From Brotonthovivens ammoniilytica (GTDB lineage Bacteria > Bacillota > Clostridia > Lachnospirales > Lachnospiraceae), in contig NZ_JAOQJQ010000001.1 in NCBI RefSeq assembly GCF_025566885.1, positions 310,001 through 374,000 on the forward strand: a DNA stretch of 64,000 bases, written 5' to 3'. Below the pieces are notes generated by a model. That model searched no databases and was not told the DNA's origin. It worked only from the letters and a program-made list of their open reading frames with translations. Position 1 is the first letter of the stretch. Each line of letters opens with the position of its first letter. Both the position numbers and the translations under genes were made by a program. Shown piece by piece: positions 1-8,717 of this stretch.

Positions 1-116
1 ACCCTGCTTTACATATTCAGAAGAAATACGTTTGGTGCGGCATTCTGTGGCAGATCGTATCTGTGGTACAGCGCCGTTATGGTAATAATAAATTAAGAAA
101 CTCCCGGAGGAAAAGA
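1..116 (+). other. Left edge of window, upstream of nusB; no gene assigned
   Basis: This stretch may hold the 3' end of the gene before nusB. Frame 1 is open to a TAA near 94-96 and frame 2 to a TAA at 83-85, while the nusB frame is open back to the window edge. None of the three short translations is recognisable, so no gene is called. A GTG at 63 lies in the nusB frame but has no good ribosome binding site and would add 18 residues not expected in NusB. Confidence 0.3.
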
Positions 117-512
117 ATGAGTCGAAGAGAAATCAGGGAACAGATTTTTAAAATGCTGTTCCGGGTGGAATTTTACACCCAGGAGGAACTGCCGGAGCAG
201 ATAGAGCTGTTTAAGGAAGATCTTGAAAATATCAGCCCGGCGGATCTTTTGTACATTGAAAATAAAATAACTAAAATCAAAGAAGTTCTGGATACCATTG
301 ATGAGGCTGTAAATGAAGCTGCAGAAAAATGGAAAACTTCCCGTATGGCCAAGGTAGATTTAACGATTATCCGGCTGGCCGTATATGAAATGCGTTATGA
401 TGAGGAAATACCGGTTTCCGTGGCCATTAATGAGGCGGTAGAGCTGGCAAAGAAATTTGGAACAGACGAATCGGCCGGATTTGTCAATGGTATTCTGGCC
501 AAGTTAGTATGA
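117..512 (+). CDS. nusB: Transcription antitermination factor NusB
   Basis: Small all-helical RNA-binding protein that joins NusE (S10) on boxA RNA to promote antitermination of rRNA operons. The 131-residue product has the usual NusB size and the family pattern: an N-terminal RREIREQIFKMLFRVEF-type start, a central region with KWKTSRMAKVDLTIIRLAVYE, and a C-terminal PVSVAINEAVELAKKFG segment followed by FVNGILAKL. The start is placed at ATG 117 because CGGAGG lies just upstream at 105-110; the longer frame from 63 lacks such a site. The stop overlaps the start of xseA (ATGA), so the two genes are translationally coupled and probably in one operon with the genes downstream. Confidence 0.95.
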   Translation: MSRREIREQIFKMLFRVEFYTQEELPEQIELFKEDLENISPADLLYIENKITKIKEVLDTIDEAVNEAAEKWKTSRMAKVDLTIIRLAVYEMRYDEEIPVSVAINEAVELAKKFGTDESAGFVNGILAKLV

Positions 513-1720
513 CAAAAAATATTTATTCGGTAAAACAGGTAAATACCTATATTAAAAATATGTTCGCCCAGGACTTTATGATGAATCATATTTATGTCCG
601 GGGTGAGATTTCCAACTGCAAATATCATACATCCGGGCATATTTATTTTACTATGAAGGACGAAACAGGGACCTTAAGTGCTGTGATGTTTTCTGGCAGC
701 AGAAAAATGGGACTGGGATTTCGGATGAAAGAAGGGGACAAGGTAGTTGTTCTTGGAGCTGTCCGGGTATATGAAAGAGACGGAAAGTATCAGCTGTATG
801 CGGAGAGCATTATACTGGAAGGCGCCGGTCTTTTATATCAGAAATATGAGCAGTTAAAACAGGAATTGGAAGAGATGGGGATGTTTGCGGAAGAATATAA
901 ACAGCCAATCCCCTCTTATCCGCGTACCGTTGGAGTTGTCACAGCGCCCACCGGGGCTGCAGTACGGGATATCCAGAATATTGCATCCAGAAGAAACCCC
1001 TGCGTCCAGCTTGTGCTGTATCCGGCCCAGGTTCAGGGCGAAGGTGCGGCACAGAGTATTGTAAAAGGAATCCGTGCCCTGGAAGATTACGGTGTGGATG
1101 TTATGATTGTAGGCCGGGGAGGTGGCTCTATTGAAGATCTATGGGCTTTTAATGAGGAGATCGTTGCAAGGGCCATCTTTGAGTGCAGAGTACCGATTAT
1201 TTCAGCGGTGGGGCATGAAACGGATACAACTATTGCTGATTATGCTGCAGATCTGCGTGCACCTACACCATCTGCGGCAGCAGAACTTGCTGTCTTTGAT
1301 CTGCGGGGGATACTTGCGGAGCTTGACACAAAGAAAATGCATTTAAACTGCGCTATGGTACGGCGATTGGAGCAGACAGCAGGGATTCTGGAACAATATC
1401 GAACCAGGCTGAATTATTATAACCCTCAAAATCAGCTTCAGGAAAAACGTCAGATTTGTGATGAATTAAAAGAACGTCTCAGCTGGCGTATGGAGCGGCT
1501 CCTAAAAGACAGAAAGCATAAGCTTCAGATGTATGCTTCCCTTCTTGACGGCCTGTCGCCTCTTAAGAAAATAAGCGGGGGCTGCGCTTTAGTAACAGAC
1601 AGAAACGGCAGACTGATACAGACTGTGGGAGAACTGCAGCCGGGAGACCAGATCGCGCTGAGAATGAAGGATGGGGAAGCGTCAGCCCAAATTACAGAAA
1701 GGTCAGTGACAAATGAGTGA
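509..1720 (+). CDS. xseA: Exodeoxyribonuclease VII large subunit
   Basis: Catalytic subunit of exonuclease VII, which degrades single-stranded DNA to oligonucleotides together with several XseB copies. The 403-residue protein begins with an OB-fold domain (about residues 1-100, with the VRGEISNCKYHTSGHIYFTMKD stretch typical of XseA) followed by the catalytic domain; the hallmark GRGGGSIEDLWAFN lies near residue 202 and VGHETDTTIADYAADLRAPTP follows about 35 residues later. The C-terminal third is helical and should bind XseB. It overlaps nusB by 4 bases and xseB by 8 bases, so the two subunits are made together. Confidence 0.96.
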   Translation: MTKNIYSVKQVNTYIKNMFAQDFMMNHIYVRGEISNCKYHTSGHIYFTMKDETGTLSAVMFSGSRKMGLGFRMKEGDKVVVLGAVRVYERDGKYQLYAESIILEGAGLLYQKYEQLKQELEEMGMFAEEYKQPIPSYPRTVGVVTAPTGAAVRDIQNIASRRNPCVQLVLYPAQVQGEGAAQSIVKGIRALEDYGVDVMIVGRGGGSIEDLWAFNEEIVARAIFECRVPIISAVGHETDTTIADYAADLRAPTPSAAAELAVFDLRGILAELDTKKMHLNCAMVRRLEQTAGILEQYRTRLNYYNPQNQLQEKRQICDELKERLSWRMERLLKDRKHKLQMYASLLDGLSPLKKISGGCALVTDRNGRLIQTVGELQPGDQIALRMKDGEASAQITERSVTNE

Positions 1721-1934
1721 AAAAGAGCACCAGGAGATTTCTCTTGAGGAAATGTTTCATCAGCTGGATGAGATGATAGAACAAATGGAACAGGATCAGC
1801 TTCCTTTGGATCAGGCTTTTGCCATGTATGAAAGCGGATTGAAAAAATTAAAACAGTGTAATGAAAAACTGGATATAATAGAAAAGAAAATGCTGGAACT
1901 GAACCAGAATGGTGAGACGGTTCCGTTTCAATAG
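1713..1934 (+). CDS. xseB: Exodeoxyribonuclease VII small subunit
   Basis: Small subunit of exonuclease VII, which binds the helical arm of XseA. The 73-residue product fits the family size and carries the family pattern of two helices: SLEEMFHQLDEMIEQMEQ, then LPLDQAFAMYESGLKKLKQCNEKLD. It starts inside the 3' end of xseA (8-base overlap), a standard arrangement for this pair, and is followed 16 bases later by ispA. Confidence 0.95.
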   Translation: MSEKEHQEISLEEMFHQLDEMIEQMEQDQLPLDQAFAMYESGLKKLKQCNEKLDIIEKKMLELNQNGETVPFQ

Positions 1935-1950
1935 AGTTTGAGGTTAGGCC

Positions 1951-2838
1951 ATGGAAATCAGACAGGAAATTGCCATCCACACAAGTCAGGTGGAGGACAT
2001 AATTAAAAAATACCTTCCAAAAGAAGAAGGATATCAGAAAACAGTGATAGAGGCTATGAATTACAGTTTTCTCTCCGGGGGGAAGCGGCTGCGTCCCATG
2101 CTGCTTTTGGAGACTTACCGGATGTTCGGGGGGCGTTCTGAGATTGTGGAGCCTTTTATGGCTGCCATAGAGATGATTCATACGTATTCCCTGATACATG
2201 ATGATCTCCCGGCTATGGATAATGATGATTATAGAAGAGGGCGCAGGACGACTCATGTGGTATATGGCGAAGCTATGGCAATTTTAGCAGGGGACGGACT
2301 GTTAAATCTTGCGTATGAGACAGCTGTAGAGGCTCTTTTTAAGGATCCGGGAAATCTAAGGACGGGAAAGGCCCTTAGGATTCTTGCCGGCCGGGCAGGG
2401 ATTTACGGCATGGTGGGCGGTCAGACAGTAGATGTGGAACATGAGGGTAAAGCGTTAGATAAAGAGAAACTGGACTTTATTTATGAATTAAAAACCGGAG
2501 CTTTGATAGAAGCATCTATGCTGATTGGCGCAATCCTTGCAGGGGCAACCAAGGGGGAACAGGAAACGGTACTGCGGATTGCCAAAAATATCGGGATTGC
2601 ATTTCAGATTCAGGATGATATTCTGGATGTGACCAGTACGGTAGAAGTACTTGGAAAGCCCATTGGAAGTGATGAGAAAAATGAAAAGGTAACATATGTT
2701 ACATTAGAAGGGATTGAAAAGGCGAAGCGGGATGTGCAGCATCTGATGAATGATGCGTTAGACCTGATGGATTCACTGGTTGTGAAAAATGAATTTTTAG
2801 GCAGACTGCTTTTATACCTGATGGATCGTGAAAAATAA
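1951..2838 (+). CDS. ispA: Polyprenyl synthetase, farnesyl diphosphate synthase type
   Basis: Makes farnesyl (or geranyl) diphosphate from IPP and DMAPP in the cytoplasm, feeding undecaprenyl phosphate and quinone-type lipids. The 295-residue protein has both Asp-rich motifs that bind Mg2+ and the allylic substrate: DDLPAMD near residue 84 and DDILD near residue 222, plus the GGKRLRPML substrate-binding segment near residue 44. It sits between xseB and dxs, the usual clostridial order, and 14 bases before dxs, joining two isoprenoid steps in one operon. Chain length (C15 or other) cannot be decided from sequence alone. Confidence 0.94.
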   Translation: MEIRQEIAIHTSQVEDIIKKYLPKEEGYQKTVIEAMNYSFLSGGKRLRPMLLLETYRMFGGRSEIVEPFMAAIEMIHTYSLIHDDLPAMDNDDYRRGRRTTHVVYGEAMAILAGDGLLNLAYETAVEALFKDPGNLRTGKALRILAGRAGIYGMVGGQTVDVEHEGKALDKEKLDFIYELKTGALIEASMLIGAILAGATKGEQETVLRIAKNIGIAFQIQDDILDVTSTVEVLGKPIGSDEKNEKVTYVTLEGIEKAKRDVQHLMNDALDLMDSLVVKNEFLGRLLLYLMDREK

Positions 2839-2852
2839 TAAAGGAAAGTAAA

Positions 2853-4718
2853 ATGGCAATTTTAGATAAAATAAATCAGATGAATGATATCAAGGATTTA
2901 AACAGCCAGGAGTTAAATCTGCTGGCAGAGGAAATCCGCCAGTTTCTGGTTGAGCACATTTCCGTTACAGGAGGGCATCTGGCCTCTAATCTGGGAGCGG
3001 TGGAACTTACAATGGCGCTTCATTTAATCTGTAATTTTCCCAAGGACAAATTGATCTGGGATGTAGGCCACCAGTCCTATACCCATAAAATTCTCACGGG
3101 AAGAAAGAATGCATTTGATACATTAAGACAGTTTGGAGGTTTAAGCGGTTTTCCGAAACGTTCGGAAAGTGCCTGCGACAGCTTTAATACCGGCCACAGT
3201 TCTACCTCCATTTCTGCAGGACTTGGTTTTGCGGAGGCCAGAGAGATTCTGGGAGAGGATTATAAAGTGATTTCTGTAATTGGCGACGGGGCATTTACCG
3301 GCGGCATGGCTTATGAGGCATTAAATAATGCTTCCAGGTTAAAAACAAATTTTATTATTGTTTTAAATGATAATAAAATGTCTATTTCGGAAAACGTCGG
3401 AGGGTTTTCCACACATCTTGCGGCTCTGCGCACAGCGGAAGCTTATCAGGATTTTAAATCCGGCGTGCATTCTTCATTAAATAAACTGCCTTACGGGGAC
3501 CGCGTGATACGCAGAATACAGAAAACAAAAAGCAGTTTGAAACAGCTTTTAATTCCGGGCATGATGTTTGAAAATCTCGGAGTTACTTATCTTGGGCCCG
3601 TGGACGGACATAATATTGAGGATATGCTTCGGATTATGCGGGAGGCCGTGAAAGTAAACGGAGCGGTGGTTGTACATGTTCTGACGGAAAAAGGAAAAGG
3701 CTATACGCCGGCAGAGCGTTATCCTGCAAAGTTTCATGGAACAGCGGCTTTTGATATTGAAAGCGGACAACTGAAAAAAGTAAAGGAAAAAGCAGATTAT
3801 ACAGATGTTTTTTCTTCCGTAATGAAAAAAATAGGAGACCAGGACCCTTCTGTGGTGGCGGTGACGGCTGCCATGGCGGATGGCACTGGATTAAAGCGTT
3901 TTCGCAATGCGTTTCCAGACCGTTTTTTTGATGTTGGAATTGCAGAGGGGCATGCAGTTACTTTTTCGGCAGGACTTGCAGCACAGGGGTTAAAACCGGT
4001 ATTTGCCGTATATTCTTCTTTTTTACAGAGGGGATTTGACCAGATTGTCCATGATGTCTGTATGCAGAAGCTGCCGGTTACATTTGCCATAGACCGGGCA
4101 GGACTGGTAGGGGCGGATGGAGAGACCCATCAGGGAATTTTTGATTTGTCTTATTTGTCCATGATGCCGGGAATGACGGTGATGGCGCCTAAAAATAAGT
4201 GGGAGCTTGCGGCAATGCTGAGATGGGCTGTGAATTTTGAGGGCCCTGTTGCTCTGCGCTATTCCAGAGGCCAGGCCTATGAGGGGCTTAAAAATTATCA
4301 TCAGAAAATTGCTCTTGGAAAAAGTGAGAAAATATATGATGAGAGCCAGATTGCATTGTTTGCCGTGGGGAATATGATGGAGACAGCAGTAAAAGTGCAT
4401 GATCTGTTAAAAGAGAGAGGTTATGACTGTACGCTGGTAAATGCACGGTTTGTGAAGCCTCTGGATACAGAAATGCTTTTTGAGACAGCCAGGGAGCATC
4501 TGATGATTGCAACACTGGAGGATAATGTAATCAAAGGCGGATACGGGGAGTCTGTGATGGCTGCTTTGCAGCAGGCCGGTATTCAGACGAAGGTGGAAAT
4601 GTTTGGAATTAGAGACTGTTTTGTGGAGCAGGGAAGTGTAGAACAGCTTCGCAGAGCCATCGGCCTTGATGCTGAATCAGTAACAGAGCAGATTATTCGG
4701 GGGTTTGATCAGATTTAG
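2853..4718 (+). CDS. dxs: 1-deoxy-D-xylulose-5-phosphate synthase
   Basis: First enzyme of the non-mevalonate (MEP) isoprenoid pathway; it condenses pyruvate and glyceraldehyde 3-phosphate using thiamine diphosphate. The 621-residue length is normal. Visible landmarks are the GGHLASNLGAVELTMALH N-terminal stretch, the thiamine-diphosphate/Mg2+ motif starting GDGAFTGG near residue 144, and the transketolase-type DRAGLVGADGETHQG near residue 414. It follows ispA by 14 bases. A GC-rich inverted repeat without a T-tract (4731-4750) separates it from tlyA. Confidence 0.97.
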   Translation: MAILDKINQMNDIKDLNSQELNLLAEEIRQFLVEHISVTGGHLASNLGAVELTMALHLICNFPKDKLIWDVGHQSYTHKILTGRKNAFDTLRQFGGLSGFPKRSESACDSFNTGHSSTSISAGLGFAEAREILGEDYKVISVIGDGAFTGGMAYEALNNASRLKTNFIIVLNDNKMSISENVGGFSTHLAALRTAEAYQDFKSGVHSSLNKLPYGDRVIRRIQKTKSSLKQLLIPGMMFENLGVTYLGPVDGHNIEDMLRIMREAVKVNGAVVVHVLTEKGKGYTPAERYPAKFHGTAAFDIESGQLKKVKEKADYTDVFSSVMKKIGDQDPSVVAVTAAMADGTGLKRFRNAFPDRFFDVGIAEGHAVTFSAGLAAQGLKPVFAVYSSFLQRGFDQIVHDVCMQKLPVTFAIDRAGLVGADGETHQGIFDLSYLSMMPGMTVMAPKNKWELAAMLRWAVNFEGPVALRYSRGQAYEGLKNYHQKIALGKSEKIYDESQIALFAVGNMMETAVKVHDLLKERGYDCTLVNARFVKPLDTEMLFETAREHLMIATLEDNVIKGGYGESVMAALQQAGIQTKVEMFGIRDCFVEQGSVEQLRRAIGLDAESVTEQIIRGFDQI

Positions 4719-4730
4719 GCAGGTAATTTC

Positions 4731-4750
4731 AGGAGAAACAGGTTTCTCCT
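4731..4750 (+). other. Intercistronic hairpin between dxs and tlyA
   Basis: A perfect 9-base inverted repeat (AGGAGAAAC with GTTTCTCCT) only two bases apart. There is no run of T after it, so it is unlikely to be a full intrinsic terminator; it could stabilise or mark a processing point in the operon transcript. The loop would open to about six bases in a real hairpin. Confidence 0.4.
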
Positions 4751-4777
4751 GTCACAAATAGAAAAGGAAGAAAAGAC

Positions 4778-5581
4778 ATGAAAGAACGTCTGGATGTGCT
4801 GCTGGTAAAACGCCAGCTTGCGCCTTCACGGGAAAAAGCCAAAGCTATGATTATGGCTGGAAATGTGTTTGTGGACGGCCAGAGAGAGGATAAGGCGGGA
4901 ACTTCTTTTCCGGAAGAAATTCCCATTGAAATTCACGGGAATACATTGAAATATGTGAGCCGCGGAGGCCTAAAGCTGGAAAAGGCCATGAAGCATTTTC
5001 AGATTTCGCTGAAAGGCTGTGTGTGCATGGATATCGGTGCTTCCACCGGCGGATTTACCGATTGTATGCTGCAAAATGAAGCTGTGAAAGTCTATGCGGT
5101 AGATGTAGGATACGGACAGTTTGCCTGGAAGCTCCGGCAGGATAAACGGGTGGTCTGTATGGAAAAAACGAATATACGGTATGTAACTCCAAAGGATATT
5201 GACGATATGCTTGATTTTGCGTCGGTGGACGTATCATTCATTTCTCTGACAAAAGTTTTAAAGCCGGCAAAGGAACTGCTGCGGGATGGGGGCCAGATGG
5301 TCTGCCTGATTAAACCGCAGTTTGAAGCCGGCAGAGAAAAAGTTGGGAAAAAAGGTGTAGTGCGGGATAAAGCAGTACATCTTGAAGTCATTGAAACGAT
5401 TATCCGTTTTGCAAAAGAGGCAGGATTTACAGTATTAAATCTGGAGTATTCTCCCATCAAAGGACCGGAGGGAAATATTGAGTATCTGGTACATCTTCAA
5501 AAAGGAAGCAATGAATTACAGGAGGAAACAGTGAATGCGCATGAGGTTGTAGAGCAGGCGCATGCAGAACTTGATAAGTAA
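4778..5581 (+). CDS. tlyA: TlyA family rRNA (cytidine-2'-O)-methyltransferase
   Basis: Predicted to methylate ribose 2'-OH groups on rRNA; TlyA proteins are also annotated as hemolysin A. The 267-residue product has an N-terminal S4 RNA-binding domain (about residues 1-60, with RLDVLLVKRQLAPSREKAK) and an FtsJ-like methyltransferase domain whose SAM-binding loop DIGASTGGFTDCML starts near residue 85. VSFISLTKVLKP and CLIKPQFEAGR are typical TlyA segments. AAGGAAG upstream of ATG 4778 serves as ribosome binding site. It runs directly into nadK, as in many Clostridia. Confidence 0.93.
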   Translation: MKERLDVLLVKRQLAPSREKAKAMIMAGNVFVDGQREDKAGTSFPEEIPIEIHGNTLKYVSRGGLKLEKAMKHFQISLKGCVCMDIGASTGGFTDCMLQNEAVKVYAVDVGYGQFAWKLRQDKRVVCMEKTNIRYVTPKDIDDMLDFASVDVSFISLTKVLKPAKELLRDGGQMVCLIKPQFEAGREKVGKKGVVRDKAVHLEVIETIIRFAKEAGFTVLNLEYSPIKGPEGNIEYLVHLQKGSNELQEETVNAHEVVEQAHAELDK

Positions 5582-5582
5582 T

Positions 5583-6446
5583 ATGCGAAATTTTTTTGTA
5601 ATTACCAATGAACATAAAGATGAAGGCCTGAATGTGACAAAAGAAATTCAGGATTACATTTTGAAAAAGGGAGGAACCTGCAGTTATTTTGTAAGTACAA
5701 AATCAAACTGGAATGAGGAAAACCAGGAAAAAAAGAAGGTTGTTCCGGAACATACAGAATGTGTAATTGTCCTTGGAGGAGACGGGACGTTAGTCCGTGC
5801 CGCAAGGGATTTGGCAGGGGAGGGGATTCCTCTGATTGGTGTTAATTTAGGAACGCTTGGATATCTGTGTGAGCTGGAGCGGAAAACAGTATTTGATGCC
5901 ATTGACAGATTGTTTGAGGACCGTTACGATATTGAACACAGGATGCTGCTGGGCGGCGTTGGTATTTGTGGGGGGAAAGAACAGGGTGAGACTCTTGCGC
6001 TGAACGATATTGTAATTCACAGAGCAGGGATGACGCAGATTATGGATCTGGTTGTTTCTGTAAACGGCGAATATCTGAATACTTACAGTGCAGATGGGAT
6101 TATTCTTTCAACACCTACCGGTTCTACCGGCTACAGCATGTCCGCCGGGGGACCAATTGTTGACCCCAAAGCAGATCTGATTTTAATTACTCCTGTTAAT
6201 TCCCATGATATAAATTCTAAAAGTATCGTGGTTGGAGCTGATGCCGTGGTAACTGTTAAGGTAGCTCAGCGCAGAGCGGAACGGGATGAAGAAGCCTGGA
6301 TTAATTTTGACGGCGACAGAATCGTTCATATGCACGTAGGAGATGAACTGGTTGTAAAAAAAGCTGATAAATGTACGGAAATTGTCCGATTAAACCGCGT
6401 AAGTTTTCTGCAGATTCTTCGGAAAAAGATGCAGGAATACCATTAG
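5583..6446 (+). CDS. nadK: NAD kinase
   Basis: Phosphorylates NAD to NADP. The 287-residue protein has the family GGDGT motif (VIVLGGDGTLVRAAR, near residue 65), the NDIVIHR segment, and the glycine-rich STPTGSTGYSMSAGGP loop. Two starts are possible: ATG 5562 inside tlyA, with only a weak GAGCAGG ahead, or ATG 5583, one base after the tlyA stop. The second gives the MRNFFVITN start expected of the family and is preferred, with coupling to tlyA supplying ribosomes. argR follows 9 bases later. Confidence 0.94.
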   Translation: MRNFFVITNEHKDEGLNVTKEIQDYILKKGGTCSYFVSTKSNWNEENQEKKKVVPEHTECVIVLGGDGTLVRAARDLAGEGIPLIGVNLGTLGYLCELERKTVFDAIDRLFEDRYDIEHRMLLGGVGICGGKEQGETLALNDIVIHRAGMTQIMDLVVSVNGEYLNTYSADGIILSTPTGSTGYSMSAGGPIVDPKADLILITPVNSHDINSKSIVVGADAVVTVKVAQRRAERDEEAWINFDGDRIVHMHVGDELVVKKADKCTEIVRLNRVSFLQILRKKMQEYH

Positions 6447-6455
6447 GAGGCATGA

Positions 6456-6923
6456 ATGAAATCAAACCGACATGCTAAGATTCTGGAGATTATTCGAAAA
6501 TATGAAGTCGAGACTCAAGAGGAGCTGTGCGAAAAATTAAATCAGGAAGGATATCGGGTGACTCAGGCGACTGTATCTAGAGATATACGGGAACTGAAGC
6601 TGACGAAAGTTTCAAATAATAAAGGGCGCCAGAAATATATGCCGCTGACGGATAAGCGGGATAATATGGGTGAGAAATTTATCCGGATTTTTAAAGACGG
6701 TTTTATATCTATGGATATGGCGCAGAATATTCTGGTAATAAAAACAGTTGCGGGAATGGCTATGGCTCTGGCTGCTGCTTTAGATGCCATGGATTTTGAT
6801 GAAATTGTGGGAAGCATTGCAGGCGATGATACCATTATGTGCGCTGTCAGAACAACAGAAGATACGGCAAATTTGATGAACCGTCTGCGGAAAATGATGA
6901 ATGAGATTGATACGGGAGAGTAG
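6456..6923 (+). CDS. argR: Arginine repressor ArgR
   Basis: Hexameric transcription factor that senses L-arginine and represses arginine synthesis genes. The 155-residue protein has an N-terminal winged helix (about residues 1-70, with QATVSRDIRELKLTKV as recognition region) and a C-terminal arginine-binding and oligomerisation domain carrying the GSIAGDDTIMC motif. AGGAGG at about 6446-6451 precedes the ATG. In Clostridia argR is usually found exactly here, between nadK and recN. A candidate target, argJ, lies about 5 kb downstream. Confidence 0.95.
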   Translation: MKSNRHAKILEIIRKYEVETQEELCEKLNQEGYRVTQATVSRDIRELKLTKVSNNKGRQKYMPLTDKRDNMGEKFIRIFKDGFISMDMAQNILVIKTVAGMAMALAAALDAMDFDEIVGSIAGDDTIMCAVRTTEDTANLMNRLRKMMNEIDTGE

Positions 6924-6935
6924 AAAGAAGTATCT

Positions 6936-8609
6936 ATGTTACAGAGCTTACATGTAAAAAATCTTGCTTTAATTGATGAAGCGGAAGTAAATTTTGAAAA
7001 TGGATTAAATATACTGACCGGGGAGACCGGTGCCGGAAAGTCTATTATTATAGGCTCGGTGAATCTTGCCCTGGGAGCAAAGGCCTCTGCAGATCTGATC
7101 AGAAAGGATGCCCCGTACGGGCTGGTGGAACTGGTTTTTTCTGTAAAGGATAAAATATTAAGAAAAAGGCTGAACCAGCTGGAGGTGTTTCCGGAAGAGG
7201 ATGAAATTATTATGACCCGCAAGATTATGACTGGCAGAAGCATCTGCAGAATTAACGGGGAAACCGTTTCAGCCTCTCATATGCGGACCATTGCATCTTT
7301 GCTGATTGATATACACGGACAGCATGAGCATCAGTCCCTGCTTTTAGCTAAAAATCATTTAAAGTATGTAGACGCATACGGGCAGGGGGACCTTGACGGA
7401 TTAAAAAAGCAGCTTTCAGAAGCATTTCATAAATATCAGGAGAAGAAGGCAGAGTTACATGCAGCGTCGATGGACGAAGAACAGCAGGCAAGAGAAATCT
7501 CTTTTCTTCAGTTTGAGGTTCATGAGATTGAGGAGGCATGTCTGGTATCCGGGGAGGATCAGGATCTGGAATCAGAATATCGGAAACTTTCTAATAGCAG
7601 AAAGATTATACAAGCGGCAGGATTGTCCTATGAGTTTACAGGAAACGCAGTGGAAAATGCATCTGATCTGATGGGACGTGCCTTAAGAGAACTGATGTCT
7701 GTCAGTGAATATGACCCAAAGCTGGAAGAATTGACAGGACAGCTGCAGGACATTGACAGTCTGCTGAGTGATTTTAACCGGGAGATCTCTGATTATCTTT
7801 CAGAGGCTGATTTTTCTGATGAAATGTTTGTTAAGGTTCAGCAGAGACTGGATTTGATTAATCATCTGAAATCAAAGTATGGAGATTCTGTAGAAAAAAT
7901 TTTAGAAGAAAAAGAAAAAAAAGAAGCTAGGATTGAACAGCTTTTAAATTATGAAAATTATAGAAAAGAACTACAGACAAATCTGGAAAATTTGGAAGAA
8001 ATTCTTACAGAGCTTTCGGATACAATTAGCCGGATCCGCAGAAAATATGCAAAAGAGCTTATAGCGGAGATGACGCAGGCACTGCAGGACTTAAATTTTC
8101 TGGATGTACAGTTTGATATCCGCTTTGAAAAAACAAAAAATTTTACGGAAGAGGGAACTGACCAGGTTCGGTTTTTTATATCCACGAATCCGGGAGAGGC
8201 ATTAAAACCGTTAGAACAGACGGCTTCTGGTGGAGAACTTTCCAGAATCATGCTGGCTTTAAAAACAGTTTTGGCCGGAAATGATGAGATAGAGACCTTA
8301 ATTTTTGATGAAATTGACTCTGGCATCAGCGGACGAACGGCTCAGAAGGTTGCCGAGAAAATGAAGATGACTGCAAAGGCACATCAGATTATCTGTATTA
8401 CTCATCTTCCCCAGATTGCATCTATGTCCGACGCTCATTTTTTAATTGAAAAAAAAGCCAGACAGGGAACAACCGTATCAAATATCCGTCCTCTGGATAG
8501 AGAAGAAAGTATCCTGGAACTGGCCAGAATGCTTGGCGGGGCAAAGATCACGGATACTGTTAAACAGAGTGCCAGAGAAATGAAAGAAATGGCAGATTCG
8601 GTAAAATAA
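6936..8609 (+). CDS. recN: DNA repair protein RecN
   Basis: SMC-like ATPase that acts at double-strand breaks. The 557-residue protein has a Walker A motif (LTGETGAGKSIIIG, about residue 27), a long coiled-coil middle (about residues 150-370, rich in Glu, Lys and Leu), the ABC signature TASGGELSRIML near residue 429, and Walker B LIFDEIDSGISG near residue 454. It ends the first long operon: a rho-independent terminator lies at 8666-8695. No LexA box was seen directly upstream, since the gene follows argR by 12 bases. Confidence 0.96.
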   Translation: MLQSLHVKNLALIDEAEVNFENGLNILTGETGAGKSIIIGSVNLALGAKASADLIRKDAPYGLVELVFSVKDKILRKRLNQLEVFPEEDEIIMTRKIMTGRSICRINGETVSASHMRTIASLLIDIHGQHEHQSLLLAKNHLKYVDAYGQGDLDGLKKQLSEAFHKYQEKKAELHAASMDEEQQAREISFLQFEVHEIEEACLVSGEDQDLESEYRKLSNSRKIIQAAGLSYEFTGNAVENASDLMGRALRELMSVSEYDPKLEELTGQLQDIDSLLSDFNREISDYLSEADFSDEMFVKVQQRLDLINHLKSKYGDSVEKILEEKEKKEARIEQLLNYENYRKELQTNLENLEEILTELSDTISRIRRKYAKELIAEMTQALQDLNFLDVQFDIRFEKTKNFTEEGTDQVRFFISTNPGEALKPLEQTASGGELSRIMLALKTVLAGNDEIETLIFDEIDSGISGRTAQKVAEKMKMTAKAHQIICITHLPQIASMSDAHFLIEKKARQGTTVSNIRPLDREESILELARMLGGAKITDTVKQSAREMKEMADSVK

Positions 8610-8665
8610 TACCTGTGTGGATACAGGCTTTCTTTCACATACTATTTCAGGAATGAAAAAATTTT

Positions 8666-8695
8666 AGGATGCACAAATTGGTGTATCCTTTTTTC
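8666..8695 (+). terminator. Rho-independent terminator after recN
   Basis: A 9-bp stem (AGGATGCAC with GTGTATCCT, one G-T pair) with a 6-base loop is followed by six T. It ends the housekeeping operon and separates it from spoIVB, which has its own start region. Confidence 0.8.
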
Positions 8696-8717
8696 TTTCC
8701 AATGAAAAGAAAGTCTG

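Noticed and set aside
1525..2256. 243-codon minus-strand ORF
   Set aside because: It is opposite the well supported xseA, xseB and ispA genes and has low-complexity unlikely composition.
6563..7243. 226-codon minus-strand ORF
   Set aside because: It lies antisense to argR and recN, both certain genes.
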